Source: Corynebacterium frankenforstense (GTDB lineage: Bacteria; Actinomycetota; Actinomycetes; Mycobacteriales; Mycobacteriaceae). Taken from it: DNA of 64,000 nucleotides. The stretch lies in NCBI RefSeq assembly GCF_030211955.1, contig NZ_JASODI010000009.1, forward strand, positions 1 to 64,000, in the 5' to 3' direction. The notes beneath the pieces were generated by a model that saw only the letters and a list, made by a program, of their open reading frames with translations, did no database searches and was not told the DNA's origin. Made by a program: the position numbers and the translations under genes. Position 1 is the stretch's first letter. Each line of letters begins with the position of its first letter. Shown piece after piece: positions 55,501 through 64,000 of this stretch.

Positions 55501-56264
55501 TGCCCGGACCCCGCATCCGCATCGGGGTCTACCTCGGGCGCCCGCACCGCGCCTACCACGGCACCTTCGACCGCCTGGCGCGCGCCGGGCACGCCGTGGT
55601 CGAGTACACCGACCCCGCGGAGACCGAGGGTTTCGCCGCCGTGATCATCGTCGCCGGCGACCACCACCTCGCCGACGCCGTCAACGACCTCGCCCTGCAC
55701 GTCCACCGCGGCCAGATCGTGCTGCACACCGCCCTGGCCCACGACGCCACCGCCCTCGACGCCCTGGAGATCGAGGGTGCCGTCGTCGGCGCCCTGCACC
55801 CCTTCGGAATCTCCGAGTGGGTGGTCAACTACGTCGACGAGGCCGGCGAGGCCGTCGTCCAGCTGCTCGTCGCCGAACTCGGCGGCAACCCCGTGCGCCT
55901 GCCGCTTGCCGCACGCGCGGACCTGGCCCCGGCGCTGACCTGGGCCACCGCCACCGGGGTGGTGCGCGGGGAGGCCCGCGCCCTGCTCGACGAGGCCCTC
56001 GGCGCAAACGCCGACCGGGTCACCGAGAAGCTGTTCACCGACCCCGCCCCGGACGACTCCCTGCCGCTGCCGGACGAACTGGACGACCAGCTGGCCCGCC
56101 AGCTCGCCGACGGTGGGCGGCCCCGGGCCCGCGCCTTCGTCGACCTGGTGCGCCGGGCCGCCGAGCTGCGCGGCGACCACGACGTCGAGCTGTGGGCGCT
56201 GCTGCACCTCGGCAACGCCGGCGACATCGGCGACACAGAAGACACCGACGACAAGAACGACTAG
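55500..56264 (+). CDS. Rossmann-like DUF2520 protein
   Basis: This 254-residue protein has a Rossmann-like first half (RIRIGVYLGRPHRAYHGTFDRLARAGHAVVEYTDP and GFAAVIIVAGDHHLADAVNDLALHVHRGQIVLHTALAHDATALDALEIEGAVVGALHPFGIS) and a DUF2520-like helical second half (DLAPALTWATATGVVRGEARALLDEAL). Such proteins often precede panC in actinobacteria and resemble dehydropantoate/ketopantoate reductase-like folds. The usual glycine-rich nucleotide loop is not evident, so cofactor binding is uncertain. The GTG overlaps the upstream stop by one base. Confidence 0.65.
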   Translation: MPGPRIRIGVYLGRPHRAYHGTFDRLARAGHAVVEYTDPAETEGFAAVIIVAGDHHLADAVNDLALHVHRGQIVLHTALAHDATALDALEIEGAVVGALHPFGISEWVVNYVDEAGEAVVQLLVAELGGNPVRLPLAARADLAPALTWATATGVVRGEARALLDEALGANADRVTEKLFTDPAPDDSLPLPDELDDQLARQLADGGRPRARAFVDLVRRAAELRGDHDVELWALLHLGNAGDIGDTEDTDDKND

Positions 56265-56273
56265 GAGGACCAG

Positions 56274-57137
56274 ATGCCTTTCGAGTTCGGCACCGCCGCC
56301 GAGGCGGACGCCACGCTGCTCGCCCGGCTCAGCCACGCGATGCGGCGCACCGGCCGCCCCGTGGTGCTCGTGCCCCTGGGGCCCGACGTCCACGGCGGCC
56401 ACCTCGCCCTGACCGAGGCCGCCCACCGCCTGCGCGGCGCCGTCACCGTCGTCGCAGTCGACGGCGAGGCGGCGCTCGACGCCGAGCCCGGGACGTCGGA
56501 AATTGAATCGCAGACGCCGGACCTGCGCGCACGCCTGGCCGCCTGCGGGGCCGACGCCGTCTTCCACCTGCCCGCCGACGACCCGGCGCTTACCGGGCGC
56601 ACCCGCGTGCTGCCCGTCGACCGGGGGCTCGAGCCGGTCGGGGAGCGCGCCCGTCAGCTGACCCGCATCCTCGCGCTGCTGGGTGCCAGCCAGGCCACCG
56701 ACGTCTTCCTCGGCGAGAAGGACTATGAGCTGCTCGTCGACGTCCAGCACGCCGTGACCGATCTGCACCTGCCCGTGCACGTGCACGGGTTCCCGACGGT
56801 GCGCATGCCCGACGGCCTGGCGCTCTCCCTGCGCAACGCGCAGGTCCCGCCGGAAATGCGCGAGCGCGCCATCGCCCTGTCGGCCGCGCTGACCGCCGGT
56901 GCGCACGTCGCCGAGGACGGCGCCGAGGCCGTGCTCGAGACGGCGGGGGCGGTCCTTGAGGCCGCCGGGGTGGCCCCGGAGTACCTCGAGCTGCGCTCCC
57001 ACCTGCTCGGCGAGCCGCCGGCCGAGGGCGACGCGCGCCTGCTGGTCGCCGCGCGCTTCGGCGAGGTGCGCCTGACCGACAACGTCGGCGTGCCGCTCGG
57101 CGTGGGCTTCCGCGGCCTGGCCGAGCAGTCCGGCTAG
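56274..57137 (+). CDS. panC: PanC-like protein lacking key pantoate-binding residues
   Basis: This 287-residue protein has the overall pantothenate synthetase layout: VHGGH (the HxGH motif), GASQATDVFLGEKDYELLVDVQHAVTDL and FPTVRMPDGLALSLRN. Characterised enzymes have PTMGxLHxGH, FVNPxQF, GEKDYQQL and LSSRN. Here the MG is changed, the FVNPxQF segment is replaced by a variable linker (AEPGTSEIESQTPD), YQQ is YEL and SSRN is SLRN, so both pantoate-binding glutamines are missing. Catalysis as a normal PanC is doubtful; it may be a second-copy paralogue. A short repeat at 56492-56505 lies in the linker. It follows the DUF2520 gene with an AGGAGG site. Confidence 0.65.
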   Translation: MPFEFGTAAEADATLLARLSHAMRRTGRPVVLVPLGPDVHGGHLALTEAAHRLRGAVTVVAVDGEAALDAEPGTSEIESQTPDLRARLAACGADAVFHLPADDPALTGRTRVLPVDRGLEPVGERARQLTRILALLGASQATDVFLGEKDYELLVDVQHAVTDLHLPVHVHGFPTVRMPDGLALSLRNAQVPPEMRERAIALSAALTAGAHVAEDGAEAVLETAGAVLEAAGVAPEYLELRSHLLGEPPAEGDARLLVAARFGEVRLTDNVGVPLGVGFRGLAEQSG

Positions 57138-57251
57138 CCGCCGTCGCGGGCCCCACGGCGCCGGCACCCGCGGCGTCCCACCGGCCCCCCACCGGCGCGC
57201 GCGAGAGTCCGGCTGCGAGTCCGGCGGGGCGGTCCACTACGCTGTGGAGAC

Positions 57252-58841
57252 GTGACTGACGCAAAGGACCCCAAGAACGTCGCCGCCGAGGGCGGCTCTG
57301 ACCTGCCCGAGCAGCAGCGAGTCCGCCGGGAGAAGCGCGCCCGCCTGCTGGCCGAGGGGACCGAGGCCTACCCGGTGGAGGTCGCCCGCACCGGCAGCAT
57401 CCGCGAGGTGCGCGAGCGCTACCGCGTGCTGGGGGCCGACGAGGAGAAGACCGGCGCCGAGGGTGTCGTCGAACTCGCCCCCGGCGAGGAGACCGACGAG
57501 GTCGTCTCCCTGGTCGGGCGCCTGATGTTTATGCGCAACACCGGCAAGCTGTGCTTCGCCACCCTCCAGGAGGGCGACGGCACCCAGATCCAGGCCATGC
57601 TCTCGCTGGCCGAGGTGGGCAAGGACGCCCTCGACGCCTGGAAGGCCGACGCGGACCTCGGCGACTTCATCTCCGTGACCGGGCGTGTGGTCGCCTCCCG
57701 CCGCGGCGAGCTGTCCGTGATGGCCACCGCCTGGCAGATGGCCTCCAAGGCGCTGCGCCCGCTGCCGGTCTCCTTCGCCGAGATGGCCGAGGATACCCGC
57801 GTGCGCCACCGCTACACCGACCTGATCATGCGCGAGGCCGCCCGCAAGAACGCCCTGACCCGCATCAAGGTCATGCGCGCGCTGCGCGACTACCTCGAGG
57901 GCGAGGGCTTCCTCGAGGTCGAGACCCCGATGCTGCAGACCCTGCACGGCGGCGCGGCCGCCCGCCCCTTCGTCACCCACTCCAACGCGCTGGACATCGA
58001 CCTCTACCTGCGCATCGCCCCGGAGCTCTACCTCAAGCGCTGCGTGGTCGGCGGCATCGAGCGCGTCTTCGAGGTCAACCGCAACTTCCGCAACGAGGGC
58101 GTGGACTCCTCGCACTCCCCGGAGTTCGCCATGCTGGAGACCTATCAGGCCTACGGCACCTACGAGACCGGGGCGAAGCTGATCAAGGGCCTGATCCAGT
58201 CCGTGGCCCGTGCCGTCTTCGGCACCGAGAAGGTCACGCTCGCCGACGGCACCGAGTACGACTTCGGCGGCGAGTGGAAGGTCCTCGAGATGTACCCCTC
58301 GCTCAACGAGGCGCTGGCCCGCAAGTTCCCCGGCCAGCCCGAGGTCACGATCGACTCCACCGTCGGGGAGCTGCGCGCGATCGCCGACGCGATCGGCCTG
58401 GAGTGGCCGGAGAACGGCGGCTGGGGCCACGGCAAGTTCGTCGAGGAGATCTGGGAGCACCTGTGCTCCGACCAGCTCTACGAGCCGACCTTCGTCAAGG
58501 ACTTCCCGGTCGAGACCTCCCCGCTGACCCGCGACCACCGCTCCAAGCCGCGTGTGACCGAGAAGTGGGACCTCTACGTCCGCGGTTTCGAGCTGGCCAC
58601 CGGCTACTCCGAGCTGGTCGACCCGGTCATCCAGCGCGAGCGCTTCGAGGACCAGGCCCGCCTGGCCGCCGCCGGCGACGACGAGGCGATGCGCCTCGAC
58701 GAGGACTTCCTGGCCGCCATGGAGCAGGGCATGCCGCCGACCTCCGGCAACGGCATGGGCATCGACCGCCTGCTGATGGCCCTGACCGGCCTGGGCATCC
58801 GCGAGACCGTGCTCTTCCCGCTGGTCAAGCCGGAGGCTTAA
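57252..58841 (+). CDS. lysS: Lysyl-tRNA synthetase (class II)
   Basis: This 529-residue enzyme charges tRNA-Lys. The OB-fold anticodon domain (about 70-190) is followed by class II motif 1-3 regions: [15 protein letters not shown], then [30 protein letters not shown] (motif 2) and [25 protein letters not shown] (motif 3). The GTG at 57252 is preceded by TACGCT (57238-57243) with an 8-base spacer. The tRNA-binding and catalytic parts look complete. A terminator hairpin follows. Confidence 0.97.
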   Translation: MTDAKDPKNVAAEGGSDLPEQQRVRREKRARLLAEGTEAYPVEVARTGSIREVRERYRVLGADEEKTGAEGVVELAPGEETDEVVSLVGRLMFMRNTGKLCFATLQEGDGTQIQAMLSLAEVGKDALDAWKADADLGDFISVTGRVVASRRGELSVMATAWQMASKALRPLPVSFAEMAEDTRVRHRYTDLIMREAARKNALTRIKVMRALRDYLEGEGFLEVETPMLQTLHGGAAARPFVTHSNALDIDLYLRIAPELYLKRCVVGGIERVFEVNRNFRNEGVDSSHSPEFAMLETYQAYGTYETGAKLIKGLIQSVARAVFGTEKVTLADGTEYDFGGEWKVLEMYPSLNEALARKFPGQPEVTIDSTVGELRAIADAIGLEWPENGGWGHGKFVEEIWEHLCSDQLYEPTFVKDFPVETSPLTRDHRSKPRVTEKWDLYVRGFELATGYSELVDPVIQRERFEDQARLAAAGDDEAMRLDEDFLAAMEQGMPPTSGNGMGIDRLLMALTGLGIRETVLFPLVKPEA

Positions 58842-59223
58842 GTTCCGGTCCCGCGGGCGCCGTCCGATTGACGACGTCCCGTCGGTCCCCCTCGGCGCGC
58901 CACCTCCGGGTGGCGCGCTTCTGCGTGCGCGGGGACGGGTGGCGGCGGAAATTTTTTCGCCTCGGGGGTGGCGCGGCGGGGGAACGGGCACCCGCGCCGT
59001 TGTGACTGGTGAGGCGCATGTTGCGAACGGCGGTTAGCGGGGCGGCGGCCGACGGCCAGCGTGCGGCCCGGAAAAATATGTTTCCCAAACACATGACATG
59101 AGTTATTAGGTATGCGACGATGTGGCCCACGACATATAGGTGTCGTCCGGGTCGCCTCCCGGGCGCCACCGGACTTCACCTCGGCGCCGCCGCGAGGGCG
59201 GTGCCCTGAACCGGAGGACATCC
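58842..59223 (+). promoter_or_regulatory. Intergenic region lysS to yhgE-type gene
   Basis: After lysS it holds CCGATTGACGACGTC (58864-58878, shared with tilS) and the lysS terminator. Closer to the next gene are two operator-like palindromes, TGTTT-CCC-AAACA (59079-59091) and ACGACA-N6-TGTCGT (59129-59146), in a locally AT-rich stretch around 59072-59115 with TATTAG-like -10 sequence. A CGGAGGA site lies just before 59224. No gene was found. Confidence 0.5.
58895..58922 (+). terminator. Terminator of lysS
   Basis: GCGCGCCACC (58895-58904) pairs perfectly with GGTGGCGCGC (58909-58918) around TCCG, followed by TTCT. Confidence 0.8.
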
Positions 59224-61491
59224 ATGCCGAGCTCAGAAGCGACAGCGACCCGTGGTCCGCGCCGCGGCCTCTTCTCCGCACTCGACTGGCGCCCGAAGAC
59301 CATGCTGGCGCGCACCCTCATCGTCTTCCTCCTGGTGACCCCGCTGATCGGCGCGATCACCTTCATGTGGGCGATGTGGGACCCCTCCCAGTACCTGCAC
59401 TCGACCAAGCTGGCCGTGGTCAACGAGGACAACGGCGCCGAGCGCGACGGCGAGTCGAACAACTACGGCGACCAGGTCGTCGAGGGGCTCTCCGCCGCGG
59501 ACTACCTCGCCTTCGAGGAGGTCAGCCGCGAGGACGCCGACCAGGGCCTGGTCACCGGCGAGTACCTGTTCGTGATGAACATCCCCGAGGACTTCTCCAC
59601 CAACGTCCTTTCCGTGATGAGCGAGGAACCCGTCCAGCCGACGGTGACCATCGCCTACAACGACTACAACGGCTCCAACCAGGCTCTGCTGACCTCGGGC
59701 CTGGTCCCGCAGATCCAGGCGCAGGTCGCCAGCTCCATCGCCGAGGGCTACAGCCAGGAGATCATCGGCGGCATCAACCAGCTCGGCGACGGCCTGCGCG
59801 CCGCCGCCGACGGCGCCGGCCAGCTCGACGAGGGTGCGACCCAGCTCAAGGACGGCACCACCCAGGCCAAGGACGGCGTGGGCCAGCTCGACGACGGCGC
59901 GACCCAGCTGCACGACGGCACCACGCGCCTGACCGACGGCACCGCCCGCCTCAAGGACGGCACCACCCAGCTGACCGACGGCATCGGCCAGCTGCAGGGC
60001 GGCACCAAGCAGCTCGGCGACGGCGCGGCGCAGATCGACGACGGCGTGGGCCAGCTGACCGGCATGCTCATCCCGCTGTTCCAGCAGGTCCAGGCCGCGG
60101 CACCCGCCCTGCAGCCGGTCATCGACCTGCTGCACGGCGTCGGCCAGCACGAGCAGGCCGCCAAGCTCGAGGGCATCGTCGGCCGCTTCAACGCCAACAA
60201 CCCCGAGAACATGGTCGCCCAGCTGACCAAGCTGAAGAACGGCACCGCCGAGATGCGCTACAACCTCAACGATCCCTCGGCGCCCTACCTCAACGGCATG
60301 AACCGCCTGGCCGACGGCATCAACCAGCTCGACTCGGGTGCGACGGAGCTCTCCGACGGCGCTACCCAGCTGCACGACGGCACCACCCGGCTCAAGGACG
60401 GCACGACCCGCCTGAAGGACGGCTCGCAGAAGCTCGACGACGGCACCACGCGGCTCAAGGACGGCACCGGCGAGCTGAGCACGAAGCTCAAGGACGGCGC
60501 CGGCCGAGCCCCGACCTTCGAGAACGTCGACGGCTCGGCCAAGCAGGCCAGCGCCCCGGTCGCCTTCGACGAGACGAACCTGCACCCGGTGACCACCAAC
60601 ATCGACGTCAACGACCCGACGGCCAAGGAGGTCACCAGCGGTATCTCGCTGATCCTGGTCGTGGTCATCGGCTTTTTGATCATGGCGCTGACCGCCATGC
60701 TGGTGCCGCACGTGACCGGCCGCTGGTCGCGCTCGCGCTCGGTCGGCCCGGTGCTCAAGGCCTTCGCCGCGCTGAGCCTGATCAACTTCGTCACCGTCTG
60801 CGCGATGGGCCTGATCTCCAGCTTCATGGGCTGGTCGCCGGCCAGCTGGCTGGCCGCCGGCGCGGTCTTCGCCCTGATCGCGATGGCCGGTGCCGCCAGC
60901 TACCAGTTCTTCCGTGCCCTGTTCGGCCGCGTGATCGGCGGCATCTTCTCGCTGGGCATGTACGGCTACGGCGTGCTCGTCTTCGGCGGCGTGTGGCCGC
61001 AGCCGATCATCCCGCCGCTGTTCCGCGTCTTCCACCCGACGAGCCCGATGACCTACGCCCGCTACGCCTTCATCCGCGCCACCGACGGCCGCTGGGACGC
61101 GACCTTCTGGGCCGGCATCGCCGGACTGCTCTTCTTCATCCTGGTGCCGCTGGCGCTGACGATCATCATCCGCGTCGCCCGCATCAACGGCTTCGCCCGC
61201 GAGCAGGACGAGCTGATGCTGCGCGAGGAGGACGACTTCTACGCCGAGCAGGTCGACTCCCACGAGCGCGAGCGCGTCTCCGTCGGCGCCGGGATTGACG
61301 ACGCCCCGCGTGACGACGTCGCCGGTACCGGCGGCGCGAGCGCCGCAGGCTTCGGCGACGCCGCAGACACCGCAGACGCCGAGACGACGGGCCGGCTGGA
61401 CCCGGTCGACGCCCCGGAGGAGGGCGGCGGCGGAAAGCGTCGCAAGCCCGAGCGCGACCGCCTCGGCAGGCTCCTGCGCCGCCGTAAGTGA
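59224..61491 (+). CDS. YhgE/Pip-family membrane protein
   Basis: This 755-residue protein has an N-terminal membrane helix (TLIVFLLVTPLIGAITFMWAMW), an extracellular domain with YDYNG-like NEDNGAERDGE and FSTNVLSVMSEEPVQPTVTIAYNDYNGSNQ, and a long repeat zone where the seven-residue unit LxDGxxQ (QLDEGATQLKDGTTQ and similar) recurs about 25 times in two blocks. A C-terminal ABC-2-like membrane domain with five or six helices follows (LILVVVIGFLIMALTAMLV onward). The family includes phage-infection protein Pip and ESX-associated YueB. The start at 59224 follows CGGAGGA. The last 80 residues are a disordered tail. Confidence 0.88.
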   Translation: MPSSEATATRGPRRGLFSALDWRPKTMLARTLIVFLLVTPLIGAITFMWAMWDPSQYLHSTKLAVVNEDNGAERDGESNNYGDQVVEGLSAADYLAFEEVSREDADQGLVTGEYLFVMNIPEDFSTNVLSVMSEEPVQPTVTIAYNDYNGSNQALLTSGLVPQIQAQVASSIAEGYSQEIIGGINQLGDGLRAAADGAGQLDEGATQLKDGTTQAKDGVGQLDDGATQLHDGTTRLTDGTARLKDGTTQLTDGIGQLQGGTKQLGDGAAQIDDGVGQLTGMLIPLFQQVQAAAPALQPVIDLLHGVGQHEQAAKLEGIVGRFNANNPENMVAQLTKLKNGTAEMRYNLNDPSAPYLNGMNRLADGINQLDSGATELSDGATQLHDGTTRLKDGTTRLKDGSQKLDDGTTRLKDGTGELSTKLKDGAGRAPTFENVDGSAKQASAPVAFDETNLHPVTTNIDVNDPTAKEVTSGISLILVVVIGFLIMALTAMLVPHVTGRWSRSRSVGPVLKAFAALSLINFVTVCAMGLISSFMGWSPASWLAAGAVFALIAMAGAASYQFFRALFGRVIGGIFSLGMYGYGVLVFGGVWPQPIIPPLFRVFHPTSPMTYARYAFIRATDGRWDATFWAGIAGLLFFILVPLALTIIIRVARINGFAREQDELMLREEDDFYAEQVDSHERERVSVGAGIDDAPRDDVAGTGGASAAGFGDAADTADAETTGRLDPVDAPEEGGGGKRRKPERDRLGRLLRRRK

Positions 61492-61560
61492 CAAAGATCA
61501 CCGACCCTGACAAACCCGCAGGAGACTAACGCAAACGGGTTCAATCCAAAGGTTTCGATT

Positions 61561-61589
61561 CGCGGCCGCCGTGTCCCACGGCGGCCGCG
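61561..61589 (+). terminator. Perfect 13-base hairpin before the MFS remnant
   Basis: CGCGGCCGCCGTG (61561-61573) pairs with CACGGCGGCCGCG (61577-61589) around TCC. It lies 70 bases after the yhgE-type stop and 7 bases before the TTG of the next frame, where it would block ribosomes. No T-tract follows. Confidence 0.5.
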
Positions 61590-61595
61590 ACGCCG

Positions 61596-62525
61596 TTGGC
61601 GGCGACCGAAGAAAAGCTGGAGGGCCGGCGCGTCTTCGCGCTGCTGGCCGTCCTCGTCATCTCCGCGATGATGATCCTCAACGAGACGACCGTCTCGGTC
61701 GCCCTGCCCGCCGTCATGGCGGACTTCGGCGTGCCGGCCGACGTGGTCCAGTGGCTGCTCACCGGCTTCCTGCTGACCATGGCCGTGGTCATCCCCACCA
61801 CCGGCTTCCTCATCCAGCGCTTCTCCGTCGCCCCGGCACTCGGGCCGACCATCGCCGGCGCGATCCTGCAGAACTTCACCTGGCACCACATCTTCTGGAT
61901 CATGGTGCCGATCCCGGTGCTCGCCGTCATCACGGCCGTCTTCGTCATCCGCCAGCTGCGCCTGGGCCGCCGCGGCCGCGCGCTGCTCGACTTCAGCGCC
62001 TTCCGCCACCGCAACTTCACCTTCTCCGTGATCACGGTCTTCTGCGCGATGGCCATGATGCTCGGCACCGTGAGCACCATGCCGATCTACCTGCAGGTCG
62101 GCCTCGGCGTCTCCGCCATCGTCACCGGCCTGGCCATGCTGCCCGGCGGCCTGCTGCAGGGCGTGGCCTCGCCGAACATCGGGCGCGTCTACGACTCCGT
62201 CGGCCCCAAGCCGCTGGCCGTGTCGGGCGCGCTGATCATGCTGCTGTCCTCCTGGTGGCTGTCCTTCACCGTTACCGAGCACACCGCCGTCGGCCTGGTC
62301 ATCGTCATCATCATGGTCTTCAACCTCGGCATGGCCCTGGTGATGACCCCGCTGATGACTGTCTCGCTGTCCTCGCTGCCGATGTCGCTGTACTCGCATG
62401 GCTCGGCGATCATGAACGCCCTCCAGCAGCTCGGCGGCGCGGCCGGCACCGCCGTGCTGGTCGCGGTCGTCTTCGTCTCCGCGATCCGCCCCGGCGTCGA
62501 CACCGTTGAGGAGCAGGAGCCCTGA
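61596..62525 (+). pseudogene. DHA2-type MFS transporter with internal deletions
   Basis: This 309-residue frame is far shorter than the about 480 residues of DHA2 drug exporters. It opens well (VFALLAVLVISAMMILNETTVSVALPAVMADFGVPADVVQWLLTGFLLTMAVVIPTTGFLIQRFS) but joins directly to VAPALGPTIAGAILQNFTWHHIFW, skipping helices 3-4. At FVIRQLRLGRRGRALLDFSAFRHRNF it skips helices 7-8, and it ends [15 protein letters not shown] without the last helix. Each join keeps the frame, so it still reads through, but it should not fold as a 14-helix carrier. The TTG start has no ribosome binding site and sits behind a hairpin. It is either a decayed gene or a much reduced protein. Confidence 0.65.
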
Positions 62526-62758
62526 GGCCCGGTAGCGGACAGCGCGGGCGGCCTCCGGCCGGGGCCTGCGGAAGGGGTCCCCGACCCCTCCCGCGGGCCC
62601 TGTTCGCTAGCGGCGTACAACGCCGCGCGGGCGCTGTCACCTGCACCGACGGGACGTCGGCAAGCACGGGCTGGCAGAGGGCGCGCGAGAGTGCAAGATC
62701 CGGTCCCGCCCGCGCGTTAGAGTGGATGACACATTTACGGCAGAAGTTTAGGGGCAAC
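62526..62758 (+). promoter_or_regulatory. clpC control region with a ClgR-type operator
   Basis: TGTTCGCTAGCGGCGTAC (62601-62618) matches the corynebacterial ClgR motif WNNWCGCYNANRGCGWWS at all but one position. A perfect GCGGCGT-ACA-ACGCCGC palindrome overlaps it (62610-62626). TAGAGT near 62715-62724 is a likely -10. A short dispersed repeat, GACGTCGGCAAGCAC, lies at 62653-62667. AGGGG before the ATG is the ribosome binding site. Confidence 0.55.

Positions 62759-64000
<1,242 letters not shown>

Noticed and set aside
61538..61560. GGGTTCAATCC, looking like the T-arm of a tRNA
   Set aside because: No acceptor stem, D-arm or anticodon arm can be folded around it, and the flanks are the yhgE-type 3' region.

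Overview
This is a GC-rich (about 70 %) chromosomal stretch from a Corynebacterium. The genus call rests on gene content: glnX-glnH-pknG in one operon, a lone groEL2 followed by very small PorH/PorA-type cell-envelope peptides and ppk2, a two-gene pta-ackA unit, ftsH-folE-folP-folB-folK, and a fused MnhA/B subunit. From memory the order closely follows the Corynebacterium glutamicum chromosome; no search was run.

Layout. 1-502: the end of an IS3-type insertion sequence that has cut a dedA gene. 800-14400: fba, an FUSC-type membrane protein, a lipid-kinase-like protein, purA, an M20 amidohydrolase, purT, a GNAT protein, a LacI regulator, a ferredoxin-NADP reductase and pta-ackA. 14435-19451 (minus): glnX-glnH-pknG, the amino-acid-sensing kinase system that acts on OdhI. 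19500-27500: a NUDIX hydrolase, an ABC exporter pair, a Na/Pi-type transporter, a cardiolipin synthase, and a minus-strand run of def, GNAT and xth. 27490-30121: a DUF3263 protein, a LytR_C membrane protein and a YbdK-type ligase. 30172-36986 (minus): a complete Mnh/Mrp cation/proton antiporter operon. 37257-38013: an orphan LeuA regulatory-domain protein behind a leucine-rich leader peptide. 38045-44700: an M20 dipeptidase, groEL2 with two CIRCE operators, porH, porA, ppk2, marR and ppa. 44862-57137: dacB, tilS, hpt, ftsH, the folate genes, DUF3180, a DUF6779-type protein, a DUF2520 protein and a panC-like gene. 57252-64000: lysS, a YhgE/Pip protein, a decayed DHA2 transporter and the start of clpC.

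Working together. Several blocks concern central carbon and nitrogen control (pta-ackA, fba, glnX-glnH-pknG), phosphate and polyphosphate (ppk2, ppa, Na/Pi carrier), envelope building (dacB, cls, porH/porA, LytR_C) and protein quality control (groEL2, ftsH, clpC, def). Many first genes have a TANNNT hexamer 6-8 bases before the start codon and no ribosome binding site, which marks leaderless transcripts; this rule was used to choose several starts.

The most interesting region is 37818-38013. A predicted leaderless 20-codon peptide with Leu-Ile-Asp-Leu-Leu is followed by mutually exclusive hairpins and a helix that hides the Shine-Dalgarno of a protein made only of the LeuA linker and regulatory domain. 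Other notable items are a panC-like gene lacking both pantoate-binding glutamines, an MFS transporter with three in-frame deletions, a triple TEAVxxDPF repeat in PknG, and a dispersed short repeat with core GACGTCGGMAAGC.
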